Assembly (NCBI RefSeq): GCF_965213555.1
Contig: NZ_OZ243890.1
Coordinates: forward strand, 2,232,001 to 2,296,000
Length of the DNA stretch: 64,000 nt
Direction of reading: 5' to 3'
DNA from: Acuticoccus sp965213555
Lineage (GTDB): Bacteria; Pseudomonadota; Alphaproteobacteria; Rhizobiales; Amorphaceae
Every line of letters starts with the position of its first letter. The stretch's first letter is position 1. Of this stretch, positions 28,965 to 36,380 are shown one piece after another. The position numbers and the translations under genes are program-made. A model generated the notes under the pieces. That model was not told the DNA's origin. It saw only the letters and a program-made list of their open reading frames with translations, and searched no databases.

Positions 28965-29567
28965 TCAGCCCTGGTGCTGGAACTCGGCCTGGATCTCGAT
29001 GGTGACCTCGTCGCCGATGGGGCCGAGCAGCCCCTCGTTGCCGAACTCCGAGCGCATGATGGTCCCCGTCGCCGTGATGCCGAGGGTGGGCGTGCCGCTC
29101 ATCGGGTGCGCCGCAGCCCGGTTCAGCGTGGTCTCCAACGTCACCGGACGGGTGGTCCCCGCGACGGTGAGGTCGCCGGTCACGTTGGCGGTGGTCTCGC
29201 CGGTCACCTCGATCGCGGTCGTCTCGAACGTGATCTCCGGGAACTCGGCGGTGTTCATGAACTGCGCCGACTCGATCTCGGCGTTGAAGTCCTTCTCGCC
29301 GGGGTGAAGCGTCCGCACCTCCTGGCCGTTGATCGTCACCGTCATGGTCGAGTTGGCGACGTTCTCGGCATCGAGCTCGATGGTGCCGTCGATGGCGTCG
29401 CGGCCGAACATGCCGGTGTAGTCGGAGAAGCCGAGGTGGCTGATCTTCCACACGACGGAGGCATGCTCCTGGTCGATGGTGTAGGTGCCCGAGGGGACGT
29501 CGATTGACTGGGCTGCCGCAGGGAAGGCGAGCGCCAGCGACGTGGCGGCAGCAAGGGCAAGGCGCAT
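28965..29567 (-). CDS. YceI family periplasmic protein
   Basis: This 200-residue protein has a signal peptide (MRLALAAATSLALAFPAAAQ) and the lipocalin-like YceI fold (GTYTIDQEHASVVWKISHLG, SDYTGMFGRDAIDGTIELD, LTVAGTTRPVTLETTLN, IGDEVTIEIQAEFQ). Family members bind polyisoprenoids. I chose the ATG at 29567; the open frame upstream is out of context. It probably forms a two-gene operon with the b561-YceI fusion 141 bases downstream. Confidence 0.92.
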   Translation of the reverse strand: MRLALAAATSLALAFPAAAQSIDVPSGTYTIDQEHASVVWKISHLGFSDYTGMFGRDAIDGTIELDAENVANSTMTVTINGQEVRTLHPGEKDFNAEIESAQFMNTAEFPEITFETTAIEVTGETTANVTGDLTVAGTTRPVTLETTLNRAAAHPMSGTPTLGITATGTIMRSEFGNEGLLGPIGDEVTIEIQAEFQHQG

Positions 29568-29759
29568 GGTGAGCTCCGGTTCGTTTCTGGTCGGCGTCGG
29601 GCCGAGGGGCACCGCGCCAGCGCGGGGCGCAAGACGACCCCACGGCTTGCCGCGACAGATAAGCTTGCGCGACGGCAACGAAAGGTCGCCGGCCTCGCCG
29701 AGGGGAGGCACCCGCTCACATTCCGTTGACCGGACGCAGCCAGCGGCGCGGACCCTGCG

Positions 29760-30404
29760 GTGAGCGATGCTCCGCTCGAGGGGCTTGCTGTCCTTCCGGG
29801 CCGGTTGTCGGCCGCCGAGCAGCGCGCGCTCGCCGACGAGGTGGCGGACGTGATCGCGGCGGCGCCGCTGTTCACACCGGTGATGCCGCGCACCGGCGCC
29901 CCGTTCTCGGTGCGCATGACGAACTGCGGGCCGCTCGGCTGGGTCGCCGACCGCGCCGGCTACCGCTACCAGCCGACCCACCCCGAGACCGGCGACCCCT
30001 GGCCGGCGATGCCGCAACGGCTCATCGACCTCTGGTCGGAGCTCGGCGCGCCCGCTGATCCCGAGACGTGCCTCATCAACGTGTACGCGCCGGGAGCACG
30101 CATGGGGCTGCACCAGGATCGGGACGAGGGGACCTTCGACGCGCCCGTGGTCTCGGTGTCCCTGGGCGACACGGCCGTGTTCCGCATGGGCGGGACGACG
30201 CGTCGTGGCCCGACGCGCTCGGTCCGGCTCGCGTCCGGTGACGTCGTGGTGTTCGGCGGGGCCGCGCGGCTGATGTACCACGGGATCGACCGCGTCCTCG
30301 CCGGCTCGTCAACGCTCCTGCCCGGCGGGGGGCGCATCAACCTCACCCTAAGGAGGGTCACGCCGTGGACCACGCCCTCACCCAAGCCGCGGTCCTCGCG
30401 GTGA
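29760..30404 (+). CDS. AlkB-type 2-oxoglutarate/Fe(II) dioxygenase
   Basis: This 214-residue protein matches alpha-ketoglutarate-dependent DNA/RNA dealkylases of the AlkB family. Iron ligands are H118 and D120 (GLHQDRDEG) and H174 (MYHGIDRV), and 2-oxoglutarate-binding arginines lie in GGRINLTLRR (R192, R198). The N-terminal region holds CGPLGWVADRAGYRY. The start is the GTG at 29760. It repairs alkylated bases in E. coli. Its end overlaps a short exported ORF by 40 bases. Confidence 0.93.
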   Translation: MSDAPLEGLAVLPGRLSAAEQRALADEVADVIAAAPLFTPVMPRTGAPFSVRMTNCGPLGWVADRAGYRYQPTHPETGDPWPAMPQRLIDLWSELGAPADPETCLINVYAPGARMGLHQDRDEGTFDAPVVSVSLGDTAVFRMGGTTRRGPTRSVRLASGDVVVFGGAARLMYHGIDRVLAGSSTLLPGGGRINLTLRRVTPWTTPSPKPRSSR

Positions 30405-30565
30405 CGCTCGCAGGCGCCGCGGCGCTCGCCGACGAACCCGTGATCGAGGGGGTGCGCATGACCGTCGCCGCCGACGGCTCGGCGACGGTCGCCGTGACCG
30501 CGCGCCACGCGGTGGACAGGCAGCACGGTGCCGGCCCACCGGTCGAGGCCGTGCTGCCACGCTGA
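30365..30565 (+). pseudogene. Short exported ORF, probably truncated
   Basis: The 66-residue ORF starts with GTG behind a strong AAGGAGGG site and has a signal-peptide-like start (LTQAAVLAVTLAGAAALADE). The next segment, EPVIEGVRMTVAADGSATVAV, resembles the beginning of a small exported alphaproteobacterial family that is normally about 110 residues long. Here the frame ends in unrelated sequence after about 45 residues. I infer a 3'-truncated or frameshifted remnant; a genuine small protein is also possible. It overlaps the AlkB gene. Confidence 0.45.
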
Positions 30566-30640
30566 GGCCGTGCCGCCGGCGCCGCCGTCCGGTTGCCGCA
30601 TGCCCTCGAAAGTTTGCCGCGCGGTGCTAAACTGCGTGCG

Positions 30641-31753
30641 ATGGACATGGATGTGGATGCAACCCGCGTTCGAGGCGCGGACGGCGATCGCGTGCCGTCC
30701 GCCGAGCGCTCCGTATCTCATGACCTCGTGCCCAAGGGTCTGCCGGACGATCACCCCGAGGTCCGCTACGGCCGCATCGGAGTCCTCCTCGTCAACCTCG
30801 GCACGCCGGAGGCGACGAGCTACTGGCCGATGCGCCGGTACCTCAAGGAGTTCCTGTCGGATCGCCGTGTCATCGAGGTGCCGCGCATCCTGTGGTGGCC
30901 GCTGCTCAACCTCGTCATCCTGACGACGCGACCGGGCCGCTCGGGCAAGGCCTACGAGGAGGTTTGGGACCGCGAGCTCGACGAGTCGCCGCTCAAGACC
31001 GTCACGCGAAGCCAGGGCGAGAAGCTCGCTGCCGCGTTCGCCGCCGATCCGCACGTGCAGGTCGACTGGGCGATGCGCTACGGCCTACCGCCCATCGCCG
31101 AGCGCCTCGACGCGCTGCAGCGCAAGGGCTGCGAGCGCATCCTCCTCGTGCCGCTCTATCCGCAGTACTCCGCGGCGACGACCGCCACGGTCAACGACAA
31201 GGCCTTCGATGCGTTGAAGGCGATGCGCTGGCAGCCGGCGATCCGCACCGCGCCGCAGTACTGCGACGATCCGGTCTACATCGACGCGCTCGCCCGCTCG
31301 CTGGAGGCCCACCTCGCCTCGCTCGACTTCGAGCCCGAGCTCGTGCTCACCTCCTACCACGGCGTCCCGAAGGAGTACCTCTTGAAGGGCGATCCTTACC
31401 ACTGCCAGTGCCACAAGACGACGCGCCTCCTGCGCGAGCGGCTCGGCTGGCCGCAGGACCGGCTCCTCGTCACCTTCCAGTCCCGCTTCGGCAACGCCGA
31501 GTGGCTGAAGCCCTACACGGACGAGACGGTCAAGGCGCTCGCGCACCGCGGCGTGAAGCGCCTCGCGGTGATGACGCCGGGCTTCGTCACGGATTGCCTC
31601 GAGACGCTGGAGGAAATCGGCGGGGAGAACGCGGAGTACTTCCTGGAGGCCGGCGGCGAGCGCTTCTCCGCGGTCCCTTGCCTCAATGACACCGAGCTCG
31701 GCATGCACGTCATCGAGACGGTCGTCCGACGGGAGCTGATGGGCTGGCTTTGA
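30641..31753 (+). CDS. hemH: Ferrochelatase
   Basis: HemH inserts ferrous iron into protoporphyrin IX. The protein of about 370 residues has the conserved start IGVLLVNLGTPEATSYWPMR, the region PLYPQYSAATTATV, the metal-site H240 in SYHGVPKEY, the YHCQCHKT motif found in many proteobacterial ferrochelatases, and the acidic active-site stretch FVTDCLETLEEI (about 317-326). The start is uncertain because no ribosome-binding site is visible; the ATG at 30641 gives an extra N-terminal stretch of about 40 residues before the fold. It converges with the phosphoesterase gene. Confidence 0.95.
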   Translation: MDMDVDATRVRGADGDRVPSAERSVSHDLVPKGLPDDHPEVRYGRIGVLLVNLGTPEATSYWPMRRYLKEFLSDRRVIEVPRILWWPLLNLVILTTRPGRSGKAYEEVWDRELDESPLKTVTRSQGEKLAAAFAADPHVQVDWAMRYGLPPIAERLDALQRKGCERILLVPLYPQYSAATTATVNDKAFDALKAMRWQPAIRTAPQYCDDPVYIDALARSLEAHLASLDFEPELVLTSYHGVPKEYLLKGDPYHCQCHKTTRLLRERLGWPQDRLLVTFQSRFGNAEWLKPYTDETVKALAHRGVKRLAVMTPGFVTDCLETLEEIGGENAEYFLEAGGERFSAVPCLNDTELGMHVIETVVRRELMGWL

Positions 31754-31766
31754 ACAGATGCTCGCG

Positions 31767-32555
31767 TCAGCCGAAGGCGTTCGTCGGCGGTGTCGACAGG
31801 ATCCGCACGTCCTCCCCCTCAAGGACGGCGCAGCTCAGCCGGCCCGTGGCGAAGGCGCCAGTGTCGACGTTCACCCTGTAGGGCGTCACCTCCGCCTCGC
31901 GCACGGGGGTGTGTCCGTGCACGACGCGGTAGGGGAGCGGACCCTTGTAGCGCAGGAAGTCGTCGCGGATCATCGCGAGGTCCTCGGCGGTCTGTCGTTC
32001 GAGGGCGACGTTCGGCCGGATGCCGGCGTGCACGAACAGCACATCACCCATCAGGTGCGTGCGCGTGAGCGAGCTCAGGAACGCGAGATGCTCCCGTGGG
32101 ATCACCTGGAACAGCGCCGTGTGCGTCGCGATGGGGTCGGGCGAGACCGGATTGACCTTCACTCCGTAGGAGGCGAGCGTCGACACCGCACCGTTCTGCA
32201 CCCAGCCCTTCAGCGTGAAGGGGCGGTCGAGGAAGGCAAGGACGTAGTCCTCATGGTTCCCACGCAGGCAGACGACGCGGCGCCCCCGAGGCCGTCTCGC
32301 GGCGAGGGCGGAGACGACGTCGGCCGACGCAGGGCCGCGGTCGACGTAGTCGCCGAGGTAGACCTCGGTCACCGCCTGAGAGGGCCGGCGCTCTAGATCG
32401 TCCTCGACGAGCCCCCACAAAGCGCGAAGCGCGCCGATCTGACCGTGGATGTCGCCGACCGCGTAGACGCGCCTCCCCTCGGGTAGCCGGAAGCGCGTCG
32501 ACGGGGCGGCGCGTCCGCCGAAGATGCGCGTGAAGATGCGCGCGATGATGTTCAC
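31767..32555 (-). CDS. Calcineurin-like serine/threonine protein phosphatase
   Basis: This 262-residue metallophosphoesterase has the full motif set: GDIHGQ (34-39), GDYVDRG (68-74), RGNHE (98-102), HAG in LFVHAGIRP and HGHTP near residue 213. It belongs to the PrpA/ApaH-like bacterial protein phosphatases. The substrate is unknown. The start is a GTG at 32555. It is divergent from the small secreted ORF and next to the exopolysaccharide locus. Confidence 0.9.
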   Translation of the reverse strand: MNIIARIFTRIFGGRAAPSTRFRLPEGRRVYAVGDIHGQIGALRALWGLVEDDLERRPSQAVTEVYLGDYVDRGPASADVVSALAARRPRGRRVVCLRGNHEDYVLAFLDRPFTLKGWVQNGAVSTLASYGVKVNPVSPDPIATHTALFQVIPREHLAFLSSLTRTHLMGDVLFVHAGIRPNVALERQTAEDLAMIRDDFLRYKGPLPYRVVHGHTPVREAEVTPYRVNVDTGAFATGRLSCAVLEGEDVRILSTPPTNAFG

Positions 32556-32624
32556 GCCCTTATCCCCATACAGCTGGCGAGACGACGCGACGCTTCAAAG
32601 AATTCCCGTCCAGGCTCCTCCAAT

Positions 32625-32652
32625 ACATGTCTTATCGTGCTTGTTGACATGT
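32625..32652. promoter_or_regulatory. Dyad ACATGTC-N14-GACATGT overlapping a TTGACA box
   Basis: Two 7-base arms (32625-32631 and 32646-32652) form a perfect inverted repeat with a 14-base spacer. The right arm overlaps TTGACA at 32644-32649, a good -35 box for the rightward secreted ORF; the -10 region is weak. It looks like an operator site. The regulator is unknown. Confidence 0.4.
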
Positions 32653-32743
32653 CTGCGCAGCGACAATAGTTGCAGTGTGATGTTTGGCGGTAGGGCGGAA
32701 CCAAGTTCATGTTCATGCGTGCCACTGCTGCATCCTGGTTGCG

Positions 32744-33037
32744 ATGACCAATCGAACGTCTACCCGGCTTCCACGGCGCCTCAAGCCAACTCGCGCCGTG
32801 CTGGCCCTTGCAGCGTCGATCGTAGTAAGCGGGCTGTCGGCCGGCGACGTCGCGGCACAGCAGCGCTCGACCGTGCGCATGCTTCAGCTCTCGCTCCTCC
32901 CGGACACCGATCCCTCGGCGCCGGACCCGATGCAGGACCGCGCCGACAGGCGGACGCAGCGCATCATCGCACAGACCCCGTCCTGCCGGCGGACGCCGCA
33001 GCTCCCGCAATGTCGATCGGTCAGCCCCTCCAGTTAG
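32744..33037 (+). CDS. Small exported hypothetical protein
   Basis: The 97-residue product has a basic N-terminus, a hydrophobic core and a likely signal-peptidase site (RAVLALAASIVVSGLSAGDV, then AAQ), followed by a short polar region with two cysteines (SCRR, QCRS) and many Pro, Gln and Arg. I do not recognise the family. The ATG at 32744 was chosen because the signal peptide begins there; no strong ribosome-binding site is visible. It precedes the exopolysaccharide genes on the same strand. Confidence 0.5.
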   Translation: MTNRTSTRLPRRLKPTRAVLALAASIVVSGLSAGDVAAQQRSTVRMLQLSLLPDTDPSAPDPMQDRADRRTQRIIAQTPSCRRTPQLPQCRSVSPSS

Positions 33038-33448
33038 TCGGGCCACGACGAGGGCGACCTGGGACGTTGCACGGCGACTGACACGCCGGCGACGCATCGC
33101 GCTCGCGGACGACGTGCACGCGAGCCGTGGGATGGACTGCCTCGCCTCAACATGATCCGCGCGCGCACCGTGGTTGCTCCCAACAACGCCGACGAAGCGT
33201 TCCACGAACAAAAGTGGTGTGTGCGCACCGGTAGTTCTGTCAACTTCCAAAATCCTGGTTCATTGCTTAAAACAACATCCAAATATACTGTTAAGTTTCT
33301 TCGTTGACGCAAAGTCTCCTTAATTTATGGTTGCAAAGTGGGGGCGGCTCTGCTTTTAACGCGTGGCCCTCGACGCGGCCACCGAACGCCGCAGCGCGCT
33401 CCGCCATGATGACGGGTGCGCGCCGCAGCGACGGGGCTCGCACGGGCC
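33038..33448. promoter_or_regulatory. AT-richer spacer upstream of the exopolysaccharide locus
   Basis: This roughly 410-base gap contains no convincing gene. Between about 33220 and 33350 it is strikingly AT-rich compared with the surroundings (runs such as CTTAAAACAACATCCAAATA). It holds a possible promoter TTGACG (33304-33309), 16 bases, TATGGT (33326-33331). Such islands often bind H-NS-like or MucR-type silencers or encode a small RNA. Confidence 0.5.
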
Positions 33449-34153
33449 ATGGGGCCTCATCGCATGCAACAGAACCCGACGCTGGTTGCCGACCTCTTGC
33501 CGACCTTGAACACCTCGCTCCGCCTCGCAGGGCCGGCGCTCGACGGTGAGGGGACCGGCAGCGGCCGCTGGTTCTGGCAGGGCAAGCGCGCCTTCGACGT
33601 CGGCCTCGCGTTGGTCATGCTGCCCGTCGTTGGGCTGGCGGCGCTGATCCTCTTGGCGCTCAACCCGTTCGTTAACGAGGGGCCGCTGATCTTCCGTCAG
33701 CGGCGCATGGGACGTGCGGGCACGCCGTTCACCATCCTGAAGTTCCGCTCGATGCTGCCGGCCAAGACCGTGTGCCGCGGTCCCGAAGATCCCGTCGAGG
33801 TCGGCCGCATCACGCCGCTCGGGCGGTTCATCCGCACGACGCGCATCGACGAACTGCCGCAGGTGTTCAACATCCTCGCGGGGGAGATGAGCTTCGTGGG
33901 CCCGCGGCCGGACATGCTTGAGCACGCGCACCGCTTCATCGAAACGGTGCCGTACTATGACAGGCGCCACGCGGTCCGCCCGGGGATCACCGGCTTCGCC
34001 CAGGTCCTCGCCGGCTACGCGGAGGGCTCGGCAGCAACGATCCACAAGGCACGGCTGGACGTCGTCTACATCCGCCGGGCCTGCGTGCGACTGGAGCTCT
34101 CCATCCTCGCGCGCACCGCGCTCGTCATGGTGACGGGCCACGGCGCCCGCTGA
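33449..34153 (+). CDS. Undecaprenyl-phosphate sugar transferase (exopolysaccharide initiating)
   Basis: This membrane glycosyl-1-phosphate transferase starts a polysaccharide repeat on the lipid carrier. The protein of about 234 residues has one hydrophobic segment (KRAFDVGLALVMLPVVGLAA) and the catalytic block of the family: FRQRRMGRAGTPFTILKFRSM, TRIDELPQVFNILAGEMSFV, GPRPD and VRPGITGFAQVL. It is the short form without the multi-helix N-terminal domain. Start candidates are GTG 33416, ATG 33449 and ATG 33464; I list 33449. It is followed within 43 bases by the ligase/polymerase gene. Confidence 0.92.
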   Translation: MGPHRMQQNPTLVADLLPTLNTSLRLAGPALDGEGTGSGRWFWQGKRAFDVGLALVMLPVVGLAALILLALNPFVNEGPLIFRQRRMGRAGTPFTILKFRSMLPAKTVCRGPEDPVEVGRITPLGRFIRTTRIDELPQVFNILAGEMSFVGPRPDMLEHAHRFIETVPYYDRRHAVRPGITGFAQVLAGYAEGSAATIHKARLDVVYIRRACVRLELSILARTALVMVTGHGAR

Positions 34154-34196
34154 GCCGCCCTCGATCGCACGGAGGCGCCGCAACCGATCGCCCGCG

Positions 34197-35633
34197 GTGA
34201 CCGCGCGCGTGCAGCGCCTCCCCGGAGCCGGACGCGACCGCGCAACGGGCGCGTTGGTGCCGCTCGCTGAGAGGGCCGCGGTTCGGTGGGCGGACCGCGC
34301 CGACGGCGGCCTCGGCTGGATGGCGCTGGCCCTCGCGCTCGCGAGCCTCGTTCCCATCGGCAGCAACGTCCCGGTCGCCTGGCTGGGTCTTGCCATCGCC
34401 GCCACGGCAGCGTTCGCGCTCCGCCTCCTCCTCGACCTCGCCAACCCCCTGCCGCCGCCGGTGCGGCGAGGGCTCGTGCTGCCGACGGCGATCCTCCTCG
34501 CGGTCGGGGGGTGGGCCGCCGCGCAACTCCACGGCCCTGCGCCCGCCGCGTGGCACCATCCGGCCTGGAGCTGGGTGGACGGCGAGGGGGCGATTGCCGT
34601 CGATCCTACGGCAGGCCGACACTTTCTGTCGCGGCTCCTCGCGTACGCGATGCTGTTCGCGCTCGTGCTGCGCGCCGCCCTCGACGAGCGCCGCGCGCGG
34701 CGCTTCGTGCGTGTCGTCGCCGCGTGGACCGGCGCGGTCGCGCTCTACGCCATCGTCGCCTTCGTCGCTGGCACCAACCCCATCACCGGCGCGATGGCGG
34801 ACGTGGCGACCGGGCCGCTCGTCAACCGCAACCATTATGCGACCTACGCCGGGATCGGGATGCTCGCGAGCGTCGCGGCGCTTGTGCTCGGCATGGAGCG
34901 CGCAACGAGCGCCGGCGGACCGCGGCATCAGCGGCTGCGCGCAGCCTTGAACGGCGCCGTCGCGGGTGGCTGGCTCTTCGGCCTCTGCGCGCTCGTCAAC
35001 GTGGGCGCGCTGACGCTGACCCAGTCCCGCGGCGGCGCCGTCGCAGCGGTGGCTGGGCTGGTCACGTTCCTCGTCCTCCTCCGCCGCGGCGGGGCAAGCG
35101 GGCGAGCCGGCGTTGCGCTGCTCGGTGTGGCGATCGCCGTCCTCGTGGCTGCGAGCGCCGGCCTCGGGTCGACGGTGGCGCGCTTCGTCTCCAGCGACGT
35201 CGCCGGGTCGCGCGACGAGGTCTACCGCGCCGTGGTCGGCGCCATCCTCGAGCGTCCGTTGCTCGGCGTCGGCCTCGGCGGCTTCACCGATGCGTTCCGC
35301 GCCCATGTGCCTGCGTCGGCGGACGTCGGCGTGTGGGACGCAGCGCACAACAGCTACCTTGAGAACATCATGGAGCTCGGGCTGCCTGCGGCAGTCGCGC
35401 TCTATGGGGCGCTGGCGCTTCTCCTGATGCGGCTCTGGAAAGGCGCAGGCGAGCGGCGCAGCACGGTGCTCCCCGCGTTCGCGCTCGGCGTCGGCGTCCT
35501 CGCCGGGATCCACAGTTGGGTCGACTTCAGCCTCCAGATCCCCGCGGTCGCGTCGCTGTTCGCGGTGGTCCTCGCCATCGGCCATGCGCAAAGCCACGGC
35601 CATCGCGACCGGATCGGGGGTTGCCCTCAATGA
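34197..35633 (+). CDS. O-antigen ligase/polymerase-like membrane protein
   Basis: This 478-residue protein has about ten to twelve hydrophobic helices and the Wzy_C/O-antigen-ligase features: NRNHYATYAGIGM, LTLTQSRGGAVAAV, a large periplasmic loop with GVGLGGFTDAFRAH, AHNSYLENIMELGLP, and a final WVDFSLQIPAVASLF. It would polymerise or ligate the saccharide repeats. The GTG start at 34197 is tentative. Its stop codon overlaps the next gene's ATG (ATGA). Confidence 0.88.
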   Translation: MTARVQRLPGAGRDRATGALVPLAERAAVRWADRADGGLGWMALALALASLVPIGSNVPVAWLGLAIAATAAFALRLLLDLANPLPPPVRRGLVLPTAILLAVGGWAAAQLHGPAPAAWHHPAWSWVDGEGAIAVDPTAGRHFLSRLLAYAMLFALVLRAALDERRARRFVRVVAAWTGAVALYAIVAFVAGTNPITGAMADVATGPLVNRNHYATYAGIGMLASVAALVLGMERATSAGGPRHQRLRAALNGAVAGGWLFGLCALVNVGALTLTQSRGGAVAAVAGLVTFLVLLRRGGASGRAGVALLGVAIAVLVAASAGLGSTVARFVSSDVAGSRDEVYRAVVGAILERPLLGVGLGGFTDAFRAHVPASADVGVWDAAHNSYLENIMELGLPAAVALYGALALLLMRLWKGAGERRSTVLPAFALGVGVLAGIHSWVDFSLQIPAVASLFAVVLAIGHAQSHGHRDRIGGCPQ

Positions 35634-36265
35634 GCGGGCGGGACGACCGACGCTGCACCCGCCCGCGTCGCACGCTGAGCGCGACCGTGCTGCCCCTCCT
35701 CCAGCTCGTCCTCCTCGCGCTGGCCATCATCAACCTTTCGATCCTCATCGGCGAGAGCCCGGCGGCGGACCAAACAGCGCGGCAGCACGACCCTTCCGGC
35801 GACTGGCGCACGGACGGCGTCCTGACGCTCTACGACCGTGCGGCGTACGATCGGGAGAAGGCGCTCGACCTCCTCGTGGCGCTGGCGCAGCACGAGGATG
35901 CGGCGCTCGCCGAGCGCGCGCTCGTGCATGCCCAGGCGAGCGTGCGGCGTGCGCCGGCCGACGCGCTCGCCTGGAACCTGCTCGCCTGGTCGCACGCGCT
36001 GGTAGGCGCGGAGCGCGACGCCCGGGCCGCGCTCGGACGCACGTTCGCGCTGGCGCCGCACGGGGCTGCCCTCGCCCGCGACCGCCTGCTCCTCGCGGAG
36101 GCCCTGCGCATGGATGAGGTCGCGAAAAAGGACGCCACCGTGCGCACGGCCCTCGCCCGGGACCTCGCCGCGGTCGGACGACGCGACGAGGACGCTCGTC
36201 AGGCCGTCCCAACTTTGATACCAAAAGTTGTGGATGCGGTCGCAGGACCGGACGAACGACGGTAG
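35630..36265 (+). CDS. Membrane-anchored helical-repeat protein of the exopolysaccharide locus
   Basis: The 211-residue product starts at the ATG that overlaps the ligase stop. It has a single transmembrane helix (about 17-36, LPLLQLVLLALAIINLSILI) followed by an Ala-rich, probably TPR-like periplasmic domain (ALVHAQASVRRAPADALAWN, LLAWSHALVGAERDARAALG). I do not recognise a named family. Position and coupling suggest a helper in polysaccharide export or assembly. Confidence 0.75.
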   Translation: MSGRDDRRCTRPRRTLSATVLPLLQLVLLALAIINLSILIGESPAADQTARQHDPSGDWRTDGVLTLYDRAAYDREKALDLLVALAQHEDAALAERALVHAQASVRRAPADALAWNLLAWSHALVGAERDARAALGRTFALAPHGAALARDRLLLAEALRMDEVAKKDATVRTALARDLAAVGRRDEDARQAVPTLIPKVVDAVAGPDERR

Positions 36266-36380
36266 CGGTACCCGGTCGGGCGGATCCAGCCTGGTCGCAG
36301 AAGCCGTGGCCAAGCAGAGGGCTAGGTCATCCCATGAGGCGGGCGTCCCAGTACCGGGCGAGGGGGCAGCGGACCTTCTG

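Noticed and set aside
33034..33312. 92-codon minus-strand frame in the AT-rich spacer
   Set aside because: It has no ribosome-binding site, no recognisable motif and mixed composition across the AT/GC boundary.
36228..36380. Longer N-terminus for the BY-kinase
   Set aside because: It overlaps the preceding gene, has atypical codon third positions and has no ribosome-binding site, though it cannot be fully excluded.
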